From Pleionea mediterranea (GTDB taxonomy: Bacteria > Pseudomonadota > Gammaproteobacteria > Enterobacterales > Kangiellaceae): a stretch of 64,000 nt of DNA. Shown here in pieces: positions 46,252-57,400 of this stretch. The DNA lies in assembly GCF_003148745.1 (NCBI RefSeq), contig NZ_QGGU01000006.1, positions 186,001 through 250,000 of the forward strand. Direction: 5' to 3'. Made by a program: the position numbers and the translations under genes. The notes under the pieces are model-generated. The model was given only the letters and a program-made list of their open reading frames with translations. It was not told the DNA's origin and ran no database searches. Positions within the stretch are counted from its first letter, which is position 1; each line of letters opens with the position of its first letter.

Positions 46252-47175
46252 ATGCAATTGATCCGGGGACTTCAAAGTTTAACTGAGCAGGCACATGGGT
46301 GCGTGGCAACCATTGGTAAGTTTGATGGGATCCACTGTGGTCACCAGCAAATTCTTGATGCTGTAATTGCCAAAGCAACAGCCATGAATGTCCCATCTGT
46401 GGTGATTTTGTTCGAACCCGATCCGCAGGAGTATTTTTTAGGCGATAAGGCACCGGCTCGATTAACCCGGTTTCGTGAAAAGTGGTCGGAACTGGAGCAG
46501 TTGGGTATTGATAAAGTACTTTGCTTGCGCTTTAACCTTAAGCTTGCCCAGATGCCGGCAGAAGATTTTATTAACGATATTCTGATTCGGCGACTTAAAG
46601 TGCGTCATCTTATTGTTGGCGACGATTTTCGATTTGGCGCATCGAGACAAGGTGACTTTACACTGTTGCAGCAAATGGGTGAGCAATATTTTAGCGTGCA
46701 AAGCACCGCATCCATTATGCAGGGAAGTGAGCGCATCAGCAGTACCTTGATTCGACAAAAGCTAGCGGACAATCAACTCGATGATGTTCGTTTATTATTA
46801 GGGCGCAATTTCACCATCAGTGGGCGTGTGACCCACGGTGACAAAGTAGGGCGAACCTTAGGTTTTCCCACTTTAAATATTCCATTGAAACGTAAAGTGT
46901 CGCCGGTAAAAGGTGTGTATCTGGTTCGGGTCAGTGGGGTATCGGATACGCCTCGTTATGGTGTTGCTAATGTCGGTGTCAGGCCTACATTGGATAAGCT
47001 GGTTTCACGGCTTGAAGTGCATGTATTGGACTTTGAGCAACAATGTTATGGCGCACATGTAACCGTAGCGTTTTTACATAAATTACGAGAAGAACAAAAA
47101 TTTGCTTCGCTCGATGAATTAAAGCAGCAAATTACTCAAGATATACAACAAGCAAAACATTTGATTTCTAATTAA
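46252..47175 (+). CDS. ribF: Bifunctional riboflavin kinase / FAD synthetase
   Basis: Makes FMN and FAD from riboflavin. The 307 residues have an N-terminal FAD synthetase domain with [14 protein letters not shown] (about 22-35) and [13 protein letters not shown], with [10 protein letters not shown] closing it. A C-terminal flavokinase domain shows [28 protein letters not shown] and a NVGVRPT motif. It is placed before ileS as in E. coli. Confidence 0.97.
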   Translation: MQLIRGLQSLTEQAHGCVATIGKFDGIHCGHQQILDAVIAKATAMNVPSVVILFEPDPQEYFLGDKAPARLTRFREKWSELEQLGIDKVLCLRFNLKLAQMPAEDFINDILIRRLKVRHLIVGDDFRFGASRQGDFTLLQQMGEQYFSVQSTASIMQGSERISSTLIRQKLADNQLDDVRLLLGRNFTISGRVTHGDKVGRTLGFPTLNIPLKRKVSPVKGVYLVRVSGVSDTPRYGVANVGVRPTLDKLVSRLEVHVLDFEQQCYGAHVTVAFLHKLREEQKFASLDELKQQITQDIQQAKHLISN

Positions 47176-47210
47176 CAGATTCGATAAGACGTCACACTTG
47201 GAAAAAACTT

Positions 47211-50012
47211 ATGGCTGATTATAAGCACACTTTGAACTTACCGAAAACAGACTTTCCGATGAAGGCCAGTTTGGCGCAGCGTGAACCTGAAATGCTGAAG
47301 AAATGGCAGCAAAACGATATTTATAAAACCATTCGTGATGCCAGTGCAGGCCGCCCTAAGTTTGTCTTGCATGATGGCCCTCCCTACGCAAACGGAAACA
47401 TTCATATTGGTCATGCGGTCAACAAAATATTAAAAGATGTGGTGGTTAAATCTCGCAGCTTAAGTGGTTTCGATGCACCTTATGTACCGGGTTGGGATTG
47501 TCATGGATTGCCAATCGAACATGTGGTTGAAAAAAAGATCGGTAAGGCTGGCGTTAAAGTGCCGTTTGATAAGTTTCGTGAAAAATGTCGCGACTATGCG
47601 GCAAAACAGGTGGAAGGGCAGAAGAAAGATTTTATTCGGTTGGGTGTGTTTGGTGAATGGGATAACCCCTATTTGTCCATGAACTACCAGTTTGAGGCAA
47701 ACATAGTTCGCGCTCTGTCTAAGGTGATTAAAAATGGCCACCTGCACAAAGGAGTAAAACCGGTTTATTGGAGTGTGGTAGGTGGTTCTGCGTTGGCGGA
47801 AGCCGAGGTTGAATATCACGACAAAACCTCTCCTTCGATTGATGTTCGCTTTAAAATGTCTGATGAGTGTTTGCAGAAGTTTCAATACAGCAATGATGAA
47901 AACCTCAACGCATCCGCTGTTATTTGGACAACCACCCCATGGACTTTACCTTCTAATCAGGCCATCTCTATTCACCCGGAACTCGAATACGCTCTGGTTA
48001 AACTTGATTCGGGATCGGGTGATGAACTGCTGGTGCTGGCGAAAGATATGGTTGCCGCCATTATGGAACGCTATGAAATCTCTCAATACGAAGTTGTTGC
48101 GACGGCTATGGGTGAGTCTTTAGAGTTGTGTCAGGTTCAACATCCTTTTTACGATAAGCAGGTGCCGTTAATTTTAGGCGACCATGTGACCACGGAAGCC
48201 GGTACCGGACTTGTGCATACAGCACCCGATCATGGCGCTGACGATTTTAATGTAGGCAAACGTTACAATCTTGAACTGTTAAATTATGTTGGACCCGATG
48301 GCGTGTATTCTGGTTCGACACCATTGTTTGCTGGTGAGCATGTATATAAAGTTGAAGATAAAATTTGTGATGTTCTAGCTGAGAAGAATGCTCTGGTTAG
48401 AAAAACAAAACTGACACACAGCTATCCTCATTGCTGGCGAACCAAAACACCGCTTATTTTTCGTACCACACCGCAATGGTTTATCAGTATGGAAAAAAAT
48501 GGCCTTCGCGATCAGGCGATGAAGGAAATTAAAAATGTTCAGTGGGTGCCCGATTGGGGACAGGCAAGAATTGAAGGCATGGTGGATGGCCGTCCTGACT
48601 GGTGTATTTCGCGACAGCGTACCTGGGGAGTGCCTTTATGTTTGCTGGTTGATAAAGAAACCGGTGAGCCGCATCCTGAATCCGTCGCTATTATGGAGCA
48701 GGCTGCAAAGCACATTGAAGAGAAAGGAATTCAGGCCTGGTTTGATCTGGATATTACGGATCTAATCGCTCATGATCACGACCGCTATATGAAGATCGAC
48801 GATACTCTGGATGTCTGGTTTGATTCAGGTGTGACCCATGCCTGTGTACTTGCAGTTCGGGAAGAGCTTCAGGAGCCGGCTGATATTTATCTGGAAGGCA
48901 GCGATCAACACAGAGGCTGGTTCCAGTCTTCACTGTTAACCGGTGTAGCGATTAATAATCGTGCACCTTATAAAGCCGTTCTTACTCACGGGTTTACCGT
49001 GGATGAGAAAGGCGAAAAAATGTCGAAATCAAAGGGTAATGTTGTATCACCCCAAGAAGTGATTAATCAGCTGGGTGCTGATGTGTTACGACTCTGGGTT
49101 GCTTCCACCGATTATCGTGGTGAAATTGCCGTTTCAAATGAAATTTTAAAACGTACTGCAGACACTTATCGACGCATTCGTAACACCAATCGTTTCTTAT
49201 TGGCGAATTTGCATGGATTTGATCCAGCCACTGACATGGTGGTAAAAGACGATATGTTGCCCCTTGATCGCTGGGCAGTCGACGCAGCATTGCAGGCGCA
49301 AACTTCGATTAAGGCGTCCTATGAGAGTTATACCTTCTGGCAAGTCGTTCAGCAAATCCATCACTTCTGCGCCATGGATATGGGCGGTTTTTATCTGGAT
49401 ATCATTAAAGATCGTCAGTACACCGCAAAACGTGGCGGGCTAGCCCATCGCTCCTGTCAGACGGCGTTGTATTTAATTTCTCAGGCAATGGTGCGCTGGA
49501 TGGCGCCTATTATGGCGTTTACCAGTGAAGAAGCCTGGCAGCATTTACCCGGTGACAACAGCGATACTATTTTCACGGAAACCTGGTTTGATGGTTTGTT
49601 CGAGTACACGGACAATACAATGACCAAAGCCGATTGGGAAAATATTCGCACGGTGAAAGCGGCGGTCAATAAAGCCATAGAAGCCATGCGCAGTGATAAA
49701 GTGATCGGTGGTTCTCTGGAAGCCGAAGTGGTGGTGCATGCGCAATCCCCATATTTTGAAAGCTTACAAAAACTCAAAGATGAAATGCGTTTTGTGCTTA
49801 TTACCTCGCGTGCCGAAGTGGTTAATGAGCAGGGTGGTGAAGCAACCGAGTATGAGGGCATAGGTTTATCTATAGTTAGTTCAAAGTATGCCAAGTGCGA
49901 ACGCTGCTGGCACAGACGAGAAGACGTTGGCAGTAATAAAGCTCACGAGTCCCTTTGTACCCGGTGCGTTGATAATGTTGACGGCGAGGGTGAGCAGAGA
50001 GAGTTTGCCTAA
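47211..50012 (+). CDS. ileS: Isoleucine-tRNA ligase
   Basis: Class I synthetase of 933 residues. Marks are the HIGH-type motif [13 protein letters not shown] (about 56-68), the CP1 editing domain (about 180-400), the KMSKS motif at about residue 603-607, and a C-terminal zinc finger with [10 protein letters not shown] and LCTRC. It is the bacterial type 1 form, for which pseudomonic acid is a known inhibitor. The stop is 2 bp from the lspA ATG, so they are coupled. Confidence 0.98.
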   Translation: MADYKHTLNLPKTDFPMKASLAQREPEMLKKWQQNDIYKTIRDASAGRPKFVLHDGPPYANGNIHIGHAVNKILKDVVVKSRSLSGFDAPYVPGWDCHGLPIEHVVEKKIGKAGVKVPFDKFREKCRDYAAKQVEGQKKDFIRLGVFGEWDNPYLSMNYQFEANIVRALSKVIKNGHLHKGVKPVYWSVVGGSALAEAEVEYHDKTSPSIDVRFKMSDECLQKFQYSNDENLNASAVIWTTTPWTLPSNQAISIHPELEYALVKLDSGSGDELLVLAKDMVAAIMERYEISQYEVVATAMGESLELCQVQHPFYDKQVPLILGDHVTTEAGTGLVHTAPDHGADDFNVGKRYNLELLNYVGPDGVYSGSTPLFAGEHVYKVEDKICDVLAEKNALVRKTKLTHSYPHCWRTKTPLIFRTTPQWFISMEKNGLRDQAMKEIKNVQWVPDWGQARIEGMVDGRPDWCISRQRTWGVPLCLLVDKETGEPHPESVAIMEQAAKHIEEKGIQAWFDLDITDLIAHDHDRYMKIDDTLDVWFDSGVTHACVLAVREELQEPADIYLEGSDQHRGWFQSSLLTGVAINNRAPYKAVLTHGFTVDEKGEKMSKSKGNVVSPQEVINQLGADVLRLWVASTDYRGEIAVSNEILKRTADTYRRIRNTNRFLLANLHGFDPATDMVVKDDMLPLDRWAVDAALQAQTSIKASYESYTFWQVVQQIHHFCAMDMGGFYLDIIKDRQYTAKRGGLAHRSCQTALYLISQAMVRWMAPIMAFTSEEAWQHLPGDNSDTIFTETWFDGLFEYTDNTMTKADWENIRTVKAAVNKAIEAMRSDKVIGGSLEAEVVVHAQSPYFESLQKLKDEMRFVLITSRAEVVNEQGGEATEYEGIGLSIVSSKYAKCERCWHRREDVGSNKAHESLCTRCVDNVDGEGEQREFA

Positions 50013-50014
50013 TC

Positions 50015-50599
50015 ATGAGTCAGTTATCCTTGAATAAGTTGTTTAATAGTGGGCTGCGCTGGATTTGGCTAACAGTATTGGTTTTGATTATTGATCAATG
50101 GACCAAGCTTTGGGCCAACGAGGCCTTGGCTGGTGGTCAGATAATTGAGGTGATGCCTCACTTTGATTTCCGCTTGGCTTATAATTATGGAGCGGCATTC
50201 AGTTTTCTGGCGGATGCCGGTGGTTGGCAAACCTGGGCGCTATCCATTTTTGCCATTGTTATCAGTATCGTATTACTGGTCTGGTTAAGCCGGTTAAAAC
50301 ACACCGAACGCTGGCTTAGTATTGCATTGGCGTTGGTGTTGAGTGGCGCCATTGGCAATGTTTATGATCGTCTCAGTTACGGTTATGTGATTGATTTTAT
50401 TGACTGGTATGTGTCCAAGTCTGGCTACCATTGGCCGGCGTTTAATATTGCCGATGCCGCAATTTCCATTGGGGCTGTTATGTTGATTATCGAAAGCCTG
50501 TTTTTTAATCATGATGACAAAGATAGTGAAATGGTTAAAAGAACTGGCTCTGATAAAAAGCCCAGTCCTAACAAAAAGAGTGAAAGCAAGTCCAAATGA
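50015..50599 (+). CDS. lspA: Lipoprotein signal peptidase (signal peptidase II)
   Basis: Inner-membrane aspartic protease that cleaves lipoprotein signal peptides. The 194 residues have four membrane segments and the catalytic Asp motifs NVYDRLSYGYVIDFI and FNIADAAISIG. A charged tail of about 30 residues (rich in Lys, Asp and Ser) follows the last segment and is longer than in E. coli LspA. It overlaps fkpB by 4 bp (ATGA). Confidence 0.96.
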   Translation: MSQLSLNKLFNSGLRWIWLTVLVLIIDQWTKLWANEALAGGQIIEVMPHFDFRLAYNYGAAFSFLADAGGWQTWALSIFAIVISIVLLVWLSRLKHTERWLSIALALVLSGAIGNVYDRLSYGYVIDFIDWYVSKSGYHWPAFNIADAAISIGAVMLIIESLFFNHDDKDSEMVKRTGSDKKPSPNKKSESKSK

Positions 50600-51060
50600 C
50601 AGAAGTGATTGATCAAATTGTTGAACAAGACAGTTTAGTTTATACCCATATGACGCTTAAGCTTGGCGATGGCAGTGTTGCCGATTCCAGCCGGGCAAAC
50701 GGTAAGCCATCGGTGATTGAAATGGGTGGCGATGCGATCAGTCCGGCAATGGAAAGTGAGCTGCTAGGCTTGAGGGCAGGAGAGTCAAAGTCTTTCACGT
50801 TATCCGCCGAAGATGCTTTTGGCGAGTCGGATCCAAATTTAATTCAATTTATGGATTTGCATCAGTTTCCATCGGATATCGAGCTTAAAGAAGGTTCGGT
50901 GGTTGCATTTGAGCAGCCTAACGGCAGTTCCGTTCCCGGTATAATCAGTGAGATACAGGGGCATTCGGTAAAAGTTGACTTTAATCATCCTCTGGCCGGT
51001 CAACGGATAACATTCGACGTTGAAATTTTGTCGGTGAACACACCGCCTACCACCCATTAA
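50596..51060 (+). CDS. fkpB: FKBP-type peptidyl-prolyl isomerase
   Basis: Short isomerase of 154 residues of the SlpA/FkpB group. The N-terminal FK506-binding part shows TLKLGDGSVADSS and VIEMGGDAISPAMESELLGLRAGE; the inserted flap domain has DAFGESDPNLIQF and FNHPLAGQRITFDVEI. It has no signal peptide, so it acts in the cytoplasm. It lies between lspA and ispH, 9 bp before the latter, in the order known from E. coli. Confidence 0.95.
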   Translation: MTEVIDQIVEQDSLVYTHMTLKLGDGSVADSSRANGKPSVIEMGGDAISPAMESELLGLRAGESKSFTLSAEDAFGESDPNLIQFMDLHQFPSDIELKEGSVVAFEQPNGSSVPGIISEIQGHSVKVDFNHPLAGQRITFDVEILSVNTPPTTH

Positions 51061-51069
51061 GGTGACACT

Positions 51070-51999
51070 ATGGAAATTTTGTTAGCCAATCCTCGCGGCT
51101 TTTGCGCCGGTGTCGATCGTGCCATTGAAATTGTTAACCGTGCGTTGGAAGTGTTTGGCGCTCCCATCTATGTGCGTCATGAAGTGGTCCACAATAAGTT
51201 TGTAGTCGATGGGTTGCGCGATAAAGGCGCTGTGTTTGTTGAGCATATTTCAGAAATTCCTTCAGACAGCATCTGTATTTTTAGTGCGCATGGGGTATCA
51301 CAACGGGTCAAGCAAGCGGCAAAAGAGCGTAACCTCAAAGTATTCGATGCCACCTGCCCATTAGTTACCAAGGTCCATATGGAAGTCGCACGCGCCAGTA
51401 AAAAAGCGCAGGAATGCATTCTTATTGGTCACAAAGGTCATCCGGAAGTTGAAGGAACCATGGGGCAATACGACAACAGTGAGTCAGGAATTTATCTGGT
51501 TGAAACGGTTGAAGATGTAAAGCAGTTGGCAGTTAAAGATGAGAACAACTTGCATTTTGTCACTCAGACCACGTTATCCGTGGATGACACCAAGCAGATT
51601 ATCGATGCGTTACAAACACGATTCCCCAATATCCAGGGACCCAGGAAAGACGACATTTGCTACGCTACACAAAATCGTCAGGATGCCGTACGGGAGCTTG
51701 CATCTCGAGCTGATCTTTTGCTTGTAGTAGGCTCTCAAAACAGTTCAAATTCAAACCGCCTGCGTGAACTTGCCGAAAAAGAAGGGATCACCGCTTACCT
51801 GATTGATAATGCTGAGGAAATTCAAGGTGAGTGGCTAAAAGATGTTTCTAAAGTAGGGGTTACTGCCGGTGCATCTGCGCCCGAAATTCTCGTCAAACAA
51901 GTAATAGAGCAACTAAAGTCTATGGGTGGAATTGAAGCCGAAGAAATCGAAGGCAAGCCTGAAGATATCGTATTTGTATTACCTACGGAACTTCGCTAA
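51070..51999 (+). CDS. ispH: 4-hydroxy-3-methylbut-2-enyl diphosphate reductase
   Basis: Last enzyme of the MEP isoprenoid pathway; a 4Fe-4S (3Fe-4S isolated) protein of 309 residues. Three conserved Cys are visible: [10 protein letters not shown] near residue 12, [11 protein letters not shown] near 96 and [11 protein letters not shown] near 197. Also EVVHNKFVV and [14 protein letters not shown] contain the conserved His residues. It ends the murJ-to-ispH run and precedes the pilin genes by 149 bp. Confidence 0.98.
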   Translation: MEILLANPRGFCAGVDRAIEIVNRALEVFGAPIYVRHEVVHNKFVVDGLRDKGAVFVEHISEIPSDSICIFSAHGVSQRVKQAAKERNLKVFDATCPLVTKVHMEVARASKKAQECILIGHKGHPEVEGTMGQYDNSESGIYLVETVEDVKQLAVKDENNLHFVTQTTLSVDDTKQIIDALQTRFPNIQGPRKDDICYATQNRQDAVRELASRADLLLVVGSQNSSNSNRLRELAEKEGITAYLIDNAEEIQGEWLKDVSKVGVTAGASAPEILVKQVIEQLKSMGGIEAEEIEGKPEDIVFVLPTELR

Positions 52000-52148
52000 C
52001 AAGCGATATTTCACCTTAAATGTGATTGAGTTCGCATTTGAAATCAGTCACTTAACCGCTTATCGGCAAGCCAAATGCGCTTGTCGCCCCTCAGTTGTAT
52101 GTTCAAAGTAACGCGTTAATATTAGATTAAGGTTTTTTAATTAGATGA

Positions 52149-52640
52149 ATGTTAATGCGAAATCAAGGTTTTACCCTCATTGAGCTTTTGGTGACTGTGT
52201 CAATGGTAGCTATATTAGCTGCATTTGCAATTCCAGCATATCAAAGCACTATTCAAAGAAATCAGCTTACATCTTGTTCTAACAAAGTGGCTTCTGCGGT
52301 TCAGTTTGCCAAGTCAGAAGCTATTTCATCGAAACAGACGATTGTTGTACAGATTTTAAGTGGGGACAATCTTCAATATAGAGTCGGCACTGATGCTGAT
52401 GAAAATGATGCAGTAGAAAATGACGATCTACTACAAGCACTCGAGTGCAGTGGTGAAGGTATATCACTCAATGTTACTGATAGTGTTACTCATATTGCTT
52501 TTGGTCCAACAGGATTTCGCAGTGATGGCCAGGGAATTATAAATTTTTTGACCTGTAATGAAGTTGGAGCGGGAAAGGTTTTTACCGTTTCAAACGGTGG
52601 TAGTGTCAGCAATCACGATGCTGCCTCAGGGAGTTGCTAA
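52149..52640 (+). CDS. fimT: FimT/GspH-type minor pseudopilin
   Basis: Type IV pilus minor pilin of 163 residues with a short leader and the prepilin cleavage motif QGFTLIELLV (Gly before Phe, Glu at +5), then a hydrophobic helix. The C-terminal part is a GspH-like beta domain with two Cys pairs possible (CSNK, LECSG, FLTCNE, GSC). ATG at 52149 or at 52155 may be used; neither has a strong ribosome site. It opens the minor pilin operon and overlaps pilV by 1 bp. Confidence 0.88.
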   Translation: MLMRNQGFTLIELLVTVSMVAILAAFAIPAYQSTIQRNQLTSCSNKVASAVQFAKSEAISSKQTIVVQILSGDNLQYRVGTDADENDAVENDDLLQALECSGEGISLNVTDSVTHIAFGPTGFRSDGQGIINFLTCNEVGAGKVFTVSNGGSVSNHDAASGSC

Positions 52641-53179
52641 TGAAATTTGTTAAGACAGATGGTGTTTCCCTAATAGAAGTTCTTGTAACAACGCTGATTC
52701 TAGGAATTGGCCTTTTAGGTGTCGCTGCCATGCAAGTAACCAGCGTTAACAGTTCTCAGGAAGGCTATTACCGAAGTCAGGCAACTGAGATAGCTGAGTC
52801 AGTCGCGTCGAGAATGCGAACAACAAGAATGTCCATTTATGACGGAATAACAACATTTGCAGATGTGATTGAGGATTATGCTGGTGAACCCTATGACTGC
52901 TCTGCTGTGAAGTCTTGTATTGGAAGCGACTGTAACGATGAGGAGCTAGTTAACTTTGATAAATGGCAGTTATGCCAGGTGGCAAGCCGTGATTTGCCTG
53001 GCGGTGAAATTTACGTGAGAAACGTTAGTGGACTGCGCAGTAGAGTTGCTGTTTCATGGGATGTAGCACAAGCGCGGCAAGATACTGGGCAGAGAACTAT
53101 CTTGAATAACCAATGTTCGAGTGTAGGTGTACCTGATAATCAGGGGAAAGATTGTGTTGTATTGGAGATTATCCCATGA
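52640..53179 (+). CDS. pilV: Type IV pilus minor pilin PilV
   Basis: Minor pilin of 179 residues with leader and DGVSLIEVLVTTLILGIGLLG motif, then the MQVTSVNSSQEGYYRSQATEIA helix typical of PilV. ATG at 52640 is preceded by GGGAG and overlaps the fimT stop. Its stop overlaps the pilW start (ATGA). It is processed by PilD peptidase and helps prime pilus assembly. Confidence 0.92.
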   Translation: MKFVKTDGVSLIEVLVTTLILGIGLLGVAAMQVTSVNSSQEGYYRSQATEIAESVASRMRTTRMSIYDGITTFADVIEDYAGEPYDCSAVKSCIGSDCNDEELVNFDKWQLCQVASRDLPGGEIYVRNVSGLRSRVAVSWDVAQARQDTGQRTILNNQCSSVGVPDNQGKDCVVLEIIP

Positions 53180-53901
53180 GAGTAGCCTTCAATAAAAACA
53201 GTGGTTTTAGCTTAGTCGAGTTGATGATTGCTGGGATCCTTGGGCTTATTTTGCTTGCTGGTGTGATTTCCTTAATGTTAGGGACAAAACAAAGTTACAG
53301 GACTCAAGACCAGCTAGGTGGTTTGCAGACTGATGGCCGGTTCGCTTTGCTTTTTATTGAGCGATTTGTAGAGAATGCGGGCTGGTTTGAGGATGTTGCT
53401 CCAAGCATTGATTCAGCAGTATCGTTTAGTGATATAGCAGATGGTGGCGCTACTGGTAATGATACTTTGGCCGTTCAAACAGAAGTGCCTGCAGGTACAG
53501 GTATAGATTGTAACGGAAGCAGTGTTACAGGAACGGTCGTTAAAAATATATTTTCTCTTTCTGGAGATAGTTTAATGTGCCTTGGTAATGGTGGCGCTGT
53601 CGCACAACCTATTGTTGAAAATGTACAGTCATTCCAGGTGCTGTACGGTCTCGATTCTGACACTGATGGTGTTGTTAATCAGTATGTTAATGCAGCAGGT
53701 TTATCGGATGCAAAAGAAGTAATTTCTGTACAAGTGGGGCTTCTTCTTAGATCAACCGATAATGTTAGAAACCAAGCAGAAGAAGAAACATTTGATGTAT
53801 TGGATATGTCACTAGACACAAACGATTTACGATTAAGACGGGTTTTTCAGAAAACTATTATGATTCCAAATCAAGCATTTTTAGCTTTAAGAAGTGAGTA
53901 A
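53176..53901 (+). CDS. pilW: Type IV pilus minor pilin PilW
   Basis: Minor pilin of 241 residues. The leader ends with SGFSLVELMIAGILGLILLAG, followed by a globular part with a QDQLGGLQTDGRFALLFIE segment that is typical of PilW. ATG at 53176 overlaps the pilV stop by 4 bp; upstream in-frame codons are inside pilV. It is expected to join the tip complex with PilV, PilX and PilY1. Confidence 0.92.
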   Translation: MRVAFNKNSGFSLVELMIAGILGLILLAGVISLMLGTKQSYRTQDQLGGLQTDGRFALLFIERFVENAGWFEDVAPSIDSAVSFSDIADGGATGNDTLAVQTEVPAGTGIDCNGSSVTGTVVKNIFSLSGDSLMCLGNGGAVAQPIVENVQSFQVLYGLDSDTDGVVNQYVNAAGLSDAKEVISVQVGLLLRSTDNVRNQAEEETFDVLDMSLDTNDLRLRRVFQKTIMIPNQAFLALRSE

Positions 53902-53915
53902 AGAGGAATTTATTG

Positions 53916-54434
53916 ATGTTCAATTCTAAACAGAACGGCGCTGCATTGTTTGTAGCATTAATTTTGTTGGCTGTTCTAATGGTGTTAGGGATTACAGCCG
54001 TAAGAAACAGTGTCTTGCAAGAACGAATGGCCACTAACATGCATCAGGGAAATATGACATTTAGTGTTGCTGAGTCTGGCGTAAATGCTTTTACTGAAAT
54101 GGCGAATGATGGTGATGATGAACTAGATACTCACATCTTGCATAGGGTTCGAGTGGCTGGAGGCCCGGTTGAGTTTTGTGTCAATGAGCAGGGTAAAGAA
54201 GGAACTTGTGGAACTGATAAGTTTGATGGTTCAGAAATTGAAGCAAAGCTTACTATTGAGGCACGAGGTTGCAAGCCAACTCTATGTACCGGATTTAGTA
54301 CTGGAGAAGGAAAAGGTGGCTTGAACTGTCAGCTTTATGAGGTTGACTCAACCAGCTCTGGTTATGAGTTGACAGATTCTGTTGAATTATGGGCTTTTCA
54401 GTTAACTGCTTTTTGCAGTGGACAAGATTCTTAA
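53916..54434 (+). CDS. pilX: Type IV pilus minor pilin PilX
   Basis: Minor pilin of 172 residues, with N-terminal QNGAALFVALILLAVLMVLG in place of the usual FTLIE form and the VLQERMATNMH segment typical for PilX N-domains. ATG at 53916 has GAGGAA upstream. It has Cys pairs in the C-terminal part (CGTD, CKPTLC, LNCQ, FCSG). pilY1 follows after 38 bp. Confidence 0.9.
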   Translation: MFNSKQNGAALFVALILLAVLMVLGITAVRNSVLQERMATNMHQGNMTFSVAESGVNAFTEMANDGDDELDTHILHRVRVAGGPVEFCVNEQGKEGTCGTDKFDGSEIEAKLTIEARGCKPTLCTGFSTGEGKGGLNCQLYEVDSTSSGYELTDSVELWAFQLTAFCSGQDS

Positions 54435-54472
54435 GTTTAAGATTACGCAATGCATATTGCGGGAGGTAAGTA

Positions 54473-57400
54473 ATGGGTAAATTGACAAAGTATTTAAAAG
54501 TGGCAGTTTTTTTTAGCATTTACACTGCATTTTGCGTGTCGTCGGCCTATGCAGACGATACAGAAATTTTTTACAGTGAAAGTAACCGGAATCCACAAAT
54601 ACCTAATATTTTATTCATTGTTGACACCTCTGGAAGTATGAGTTCAGATGCGACTTCAGACGAAGACGGTCCTGACAGGCTTGAAGTCGTTCAGAACACC
54701 TTGCTTCAATTGATTGAGACTTTGCCAGAATCAAATGTAGGGCTGTCACGATTTACGGTGCCCGGTGGCCCTATTTTATACCCTGTTACCAATATTAACA
54801 GACCGATTGACCCAAGTGTTGTTGCGCCAATCGATAGGGGGATTAATGATGTTGAAGAATACACCGATGGTAGTGAGACTTTAGTTGGTGGTACGTCCAT
54901 GGATTTGAATACTCATAATACAATTGGATTACGGTTTGAAGATCTTTTAATTCCTCAAGGTGCACTGATAGTTTCCGCCTCTATTTCATTTACAAGCAAA
55001 CAAGCTTCCAGTGGCGATGCTGCTTATAGAATTTTTGCCGAGAATGTTGATGATGCAGCTCAGTTTACAACAAATCCAACCTCTGTCAGTTCAAGAACAT
55101 CAACTACGGCTTCTGTTGACTGGCAGCCTACTGACTGGGAAGAAGATGTTTCTTATTCTACACCTGAATTGAAAACAATGGTTCAGGAAGTTGTGGATCG
55201 AACTGGCTGGTGTGGCAGAAATGCCATGAGTTTTAAGGTTCAGCATCTGTCCGGTGATGAAAGACACGCCTATACTTACGAAACGCCGGGCGGAACAGCA
55301 CCTGTTCTAAGGGTAAAGTATTCTTCTGTATTACCGACCGGTGCAACGGGCTGTATAAAAGGAAGTATCAATTCTCAGGTTTCGGCTTCAAAAGATGACT
55401 TTGAGTTTACTCCTACTCATACCAGAGATGGCAGTTACCTTAATATGAAAAACAATAATGATGTAGGTTTAAGGTTTAAAAATATTCTTGTTCCTCAAGG
55501 AGCAACCATCCGAAGAGCGTTTATTACGTTTTATGCCTGTGACACTCATACATCCAGTTCTTCTAACACTATTTATGCATTGGATATGGATACTGCTACG
55601 TCAAGAAACAAAGATTTTCCTGATGCGGCCAAAGCACCCGGGGTATCCTGGGCTCCTGGTGGATGGCAAAGTGGTCGTAACTACAATACAGTTGATCTAA
55701 GTACTAGTGTCCAGCACGTTATAAATCGAACCGGTTGGCTGCCTGGTAATGACTTAGGCTTCTATATTGAATCGACTGGTAACGAACGTTGTGGTACCAC
55801 CCGTGACAATAATGTCAATAGAGCGCCAAAGTTATACATTGAATACGAAGGCCGCTATCAGCCTAATACAATTACTGCACGTGAAGATCTTAAAAATGCG
55901 GTTAGAGGGTTAACCCACCAAAACTGGACACCTATTGCTGATGTTATGGCTGAAGCTGGATTATACTTTAAAGGTGAAGAAGTCCGGTATGGTTTGAATA
56001 GAGGGAGTTTTGATAATCATAGAGCTAATGCTCGAGTTAGTCATCCAAACTCATATTTCGGTACTTTAAACAGGCCGTCGGGCTGTACCGATACTAACCC
56101 TTCATCTGCAGATTGTAAGTCTGAGTATATAACTCAGGGTGCTATGTACGATTCTCCCATTAAGGAAGCCTGTGCAACCAACCATATTGTATTTTTATCC
56201 GATGGTGAACCTACCTGGATGGATAGTGACACACCAGCGCTTTACAATCGCTGGGAAGGAGAATCTTGTGACGATGGTTTCAGTGATACTACTAATGGTA
56301 GAGGCGGAAATTGTGCTATTCAAATTGCTGGTCACCTCGCTTCAACTGATTTAAATGACGTCCTCAGCAAAAAGCAAACTGTTCGTACTCATACTATTGG
56401 TTTTGGTATCGACTCCGAAGTTCTTAAAAGAATGGCTCTTGCGGGTAACAACAAATCTAATGCGCTTACTATGAGCCTAAAAGAAGATGGTAAAGATATA
56501 GAGATTGATGGTTATTATTCCGCAAATGATCAAGCGGATCTATTGGAAGCTTTTAAAGCAATTGTTGGTGATATTCGTAAAGTTAACTCTACTTTTATTG
56601 CACCCGGCCTGTCTGTAAATCAGTACAATCGCTTAACCCATAATGATCAACTTTATTTTTCATTATTTAGACCAACCGATAAACCAGTTTGGGAAGGCAA
56701 CGTTAAGCGATATCAATTAGATGGCGGGAAAGTGGTCAGTAGAACGCTTGATGCAAATGGTGAACCAAAGCTAGCAGTGGATGACACTACTGGTCAATTT
56801 GAAGATTATGCTAAAAGTTGGTGGAGTTCTAAACAAGATGGAAATGTTGTGCCGGAAGGTGGTGTTGCAGAACAACAAGAAGTTGGAAGAACATTATACT
56901 CAAACTTAAATAATTCATCTGAATTAACCTCTGCCGCTAATACAATAACTACTGACAATGCAAATATAACACTAGGTATGCTTAATGCAGTAGATGACGA
57001 AGATAAGGAAGCGGTTATAAAGTGGGGACTTGGTTATGATCTAGCAGATAGCTCAGACTCAACGCCACATAGAGTTATTGGTGACCCGCTTCATTCAAGA
57101 CCTACTTTGGTTGCCTATAATACACCCAATAATACAACAACAGATCCAGATGACTTCATTGAGAGATCGGTCTTTTATGTTGGCACTAACAATGGCTATT
57201 TACATGCCTTTGAAGCAGAAACCGGTAAAGAGGTTTGGTCATTTATTCCCTCTGAATTGCTGCACTTATTAAAACATGCAAAAGAAAATGACAGTACCAC
57301 TAGCCATAAATATGGCATGGATGGCGAAATTGCTGTTTATGTGGACGATGCAAATGGCAATTCAGCCGCGGATGAAGGAGAGTCTGTATATTTGTATGCT

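Noticed and set aside
47460-47885. Minus-strand open frame of 141 codons opposite ileS
   Set aside because: Lies fully inside the catalytic domain of ileS and has no recognisable motif.
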